6,975 nt of DNA from RGIG3009 sp964389495 (GTDB taxonomy: Bacteria > Bacillota > Clostridia > Oscillospirales > Acutalibacteraceae): positions 1 to 6,975 of the forward strand of contig CAYMDU010000084.1 of assembly GCA_964389495.1 (NCBI GenBank), given 5' to 3'. The notes beneath the pieces are model-generated. The model was not told the origin of the DNA and did not search any database. It saw only the letters and a list, made by a program, of their open reading frames with translations. Position 1 is the stretch's first letter. Each line of letters starts with the position of its first letter. Positions 6,035 to 6,975 of the stretch are shown here, in pieces. The translations under genes and the position numbers were made by a program.

Positions 6035-6868
6035 ATGACAGAAATCATCTGGGCACATCACTTTCCCCGTTTAAGGTGCAGCCACACACTGGACCGCATA
6101 CCGGAAGATCACAATCCCATGCACACACACGCCGAGCTGGAAATTTACTATTTCATTTCCGGCAACTGCACCTATGTCATCGAAGGCACCTCCTATGCCC
6201 TAAAACCGCATGATATTGTGTTCAAGCGTCCCATGGAGGCGCATATGCTGGTGAAAAATTCCCGTGATGTCCCCTACGAACGCATGGCGTTCACTGTCCC
6301 GATTGATTTGTTTCAAAGTCTGGACCCCGAAAACACCTTGTTTTCCGATATGATGGCACGCCCCCTGGGCACACGCAATCGGTTCACCGATAACGATTTC
6401 GGTCACACCTTGTGCACCGAACTGATGGAACACATGGTCAACAACGGCGCCGCCATGGAACAAAACGAATTTCTCGGTTCTCTTTTGTTTGTGGCATCGG
6501 AAGCGGCGCGTGTTCTGCGAAACAAAACCGATATCCGGCGTTCTTCCAACATCGGCACACGCATCATCGATTATGTCAACGAGCGATTGTTAACCGACAT
6601 TTCTTTGGAAAGCATCAGCGCTGCCTTCTTTTTGAGCAAATCCCAAATCAACCGCATTTTCAAAGCGCACACCGGCTCCACGGTGGTTCGCTATCTCACC
6701 ACCAAACGGTTGCTAACCGCACGCGACTATATCCGTTCGGGAATGTCGGCATCGGAAGCCTGCTTCGCTTGCGGGTATAACGACTACTCCGTGTTCTACC
6801 GCGCCTACATTCAGCAGTTCGGCACTTCACCGCAAGCCGATAAACAAACAGCCGCCAAGCCAACCTGA
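6035..6868 (+). CDS. AraC-family transcriptional regulator with N-terminal cupin sensor domain
   Basis: A 277-residue regulator. The N-terminal cupin-like sensing domain (about 15-90) has HTHAELEIYYF (30-40), a turn at VIEGTSYALKPHDIV (48-62) and EAH (68-70). The C-terminal DNA-binding domain (about 175-270) contains two helix-turn-helices: the first around SLESISAAFFLSKSQINRIF (190-209), the second around SASEACFACGYNDYSVFYRAY (238-258), ending with the typical FGTSP (262-266). Regulators of this build usually activate adjacent sugar-use genes when the inducer binds the cupin. The divergent position 115 bp from the four-gene operon makes that operon the likely target, together with the gene starting at 6953. 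The start at 6035 is set by GAGGTG (6023-6028) 6 nt upstream; an in-frame ATG at 5966 lacks a ribosome site and would extend the protein through the control region with no domain support. Confidence 0.93.
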   Translation: MTEIIWAHHFPRLRCSHTLDRIPEDHNPMHTHAELEIYYFISGNCTYVIEGTSYALKPHDIVFKRPMEAHMLVKNSRDVPYERMAFTVPIDLFQSLDPENTLFSDMMARPLGTRNRFTDNDFGHTLCTELMEHMVNNGAAMEQNEFLGSLLFVASEAARVLRNKTDIRRSSNIGTRIIDYVNERLLTDISLESISAAFFLSKSQINRIFKAHTGSTVVRYLTTKRLLTARDYIRSGMSASEACFACGYNDYSVFYRAYIQQFGTSPQADKQTAAKPT

Positions 6869-6891
6869 CCTTGGCAGTGTGAAAGATATTG

Positions 6892-6920
6892 TTGACAAAT
6901 AAGTGATAAAATCGTACAAT
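6892..6920 (+). promoter_or_regulatory. Strong promoter for the gene starting at 6953
   Basis: Perfect -35 TTGACA (6892-6897), a 17-bp spacer and -10 TACAAT (6915-6920, 5 of 6). The start would be near 6927, giving a leader of about 26 nt that includes GAGGTGAT (6940-6947). It begins 23 bp after the AraC stop, so the downstream gene can be transcribed independently of the regulator gene, with no convincing terminator between them. Confidence 0.82.
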
Positions 6921-6952
6921 AACAATAGAAAATAGTTTTGAGGTGATAAATC

Positions 6953-6975
6953 ATGAAAAAGCTAGTAGCACTCAC
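6953..6975 (+). CDS. Start of an unidentified gene, N-terminus only, possibly exported
   Basis: Only ATG plus six codons and two bases are present: Met-Lys-Lys-Leu-Val-Ala-Leu. GAGGTGAT (6940-6947) is 5 nt upstream, and a near-consensus promoter precedes it, so the start is well supported. A Lys-Lys pair followed by small hydrophobic residues is how many signal peptides and lipoprotein leaders begin. Next to a sugar operon with an AraC regulator, the commonest such gene is an ABC transporter sugar-binding lipoprotein, but that is inference from context; seven residues do not identify a family. Confidence 0.7.

Noticed and set aside
6854..6875. GCCAAG/CTTGGC hairpin at the end of the AraC gene as a terminator
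   Set aside because: Only a 6-bp stem with a 10-nt loop, overlapping the stop codon, and no T tract follows.
6905..6925. A catabolite-control (cre-like) site around the promoter of the last gene
   Set aside because: The spacing around the central CG fits, but the required G and the right half of the site are missing.

Overview
The window looks like a piece of an anaerobic Bacillota (Clostridia-type) chromosome of medium GC content. The evidence is strong GGAGG/GAGGTG ribosome binding sites, consensus -35/-10 promoters with 17-bp spacers, and the start of a large BadF/HgdC-type activase of the kind found in strict anaerobes. The species cannot be named from the sequence. No rRNA, tRNA, CRISPR array or insertion sequence was seen.

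Left part (1-2050). The first 334 codons of a 2-hydroxyacyl-CoA dehydratase activase-type protein run leftward off the edge (1-1002, minus). A divergent intergenic region carries promoters for both strands. It is followed by a TauE/SafE-family membrane permease (1217-1993, plus). A perfect 13-bp-stem hairpin closes the permease gene and also lies just past the end of the operon that converges on it.

Middle (2054-5919, minus). A compact four-gene operon reads leftward. In transcription order it encodes: (1) a TIM-barrel sugar isomerase/epimerase-type protein; (2) an alpha/beta hydrolase resembling CE15 glucuronoyl esterases, without a signal peptide; (3) a second, different TIM-barrel isomerase/epimerase-type protein; and (4) a Gfo/Idh/MocA NAD(P)-dependent oxidoreductase. 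Gaps are 12 nt, 30 nt and a 1-nt TGATG overlap, so the genes are almost certainly co-transcribed.

Right part (5920-6975, plus). A 115-bp divergent control region rich in small palindromes separates the operon from an AraC-family regulator (6035-6868), the likely regulator of the operon. Next comes a strong promoter and the first seven codons of a gene starting Met-Lys-Lys, perhaps a secreted or lipoprotein component such as a sugar-binding protein (the residues seen cannot settle this).

Interpretation. The operon looks like an intracellular route for an imported, ester-bearing sugar or sugar acid: the esterase removes the ester, the oxidoreductase makes a keto sugar, and the two TIM-barrel enzymes isomerise, epimerise or cleave it. 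The substrate cannot be read from the sequence. This operon is the best candidate for something undescribed here.
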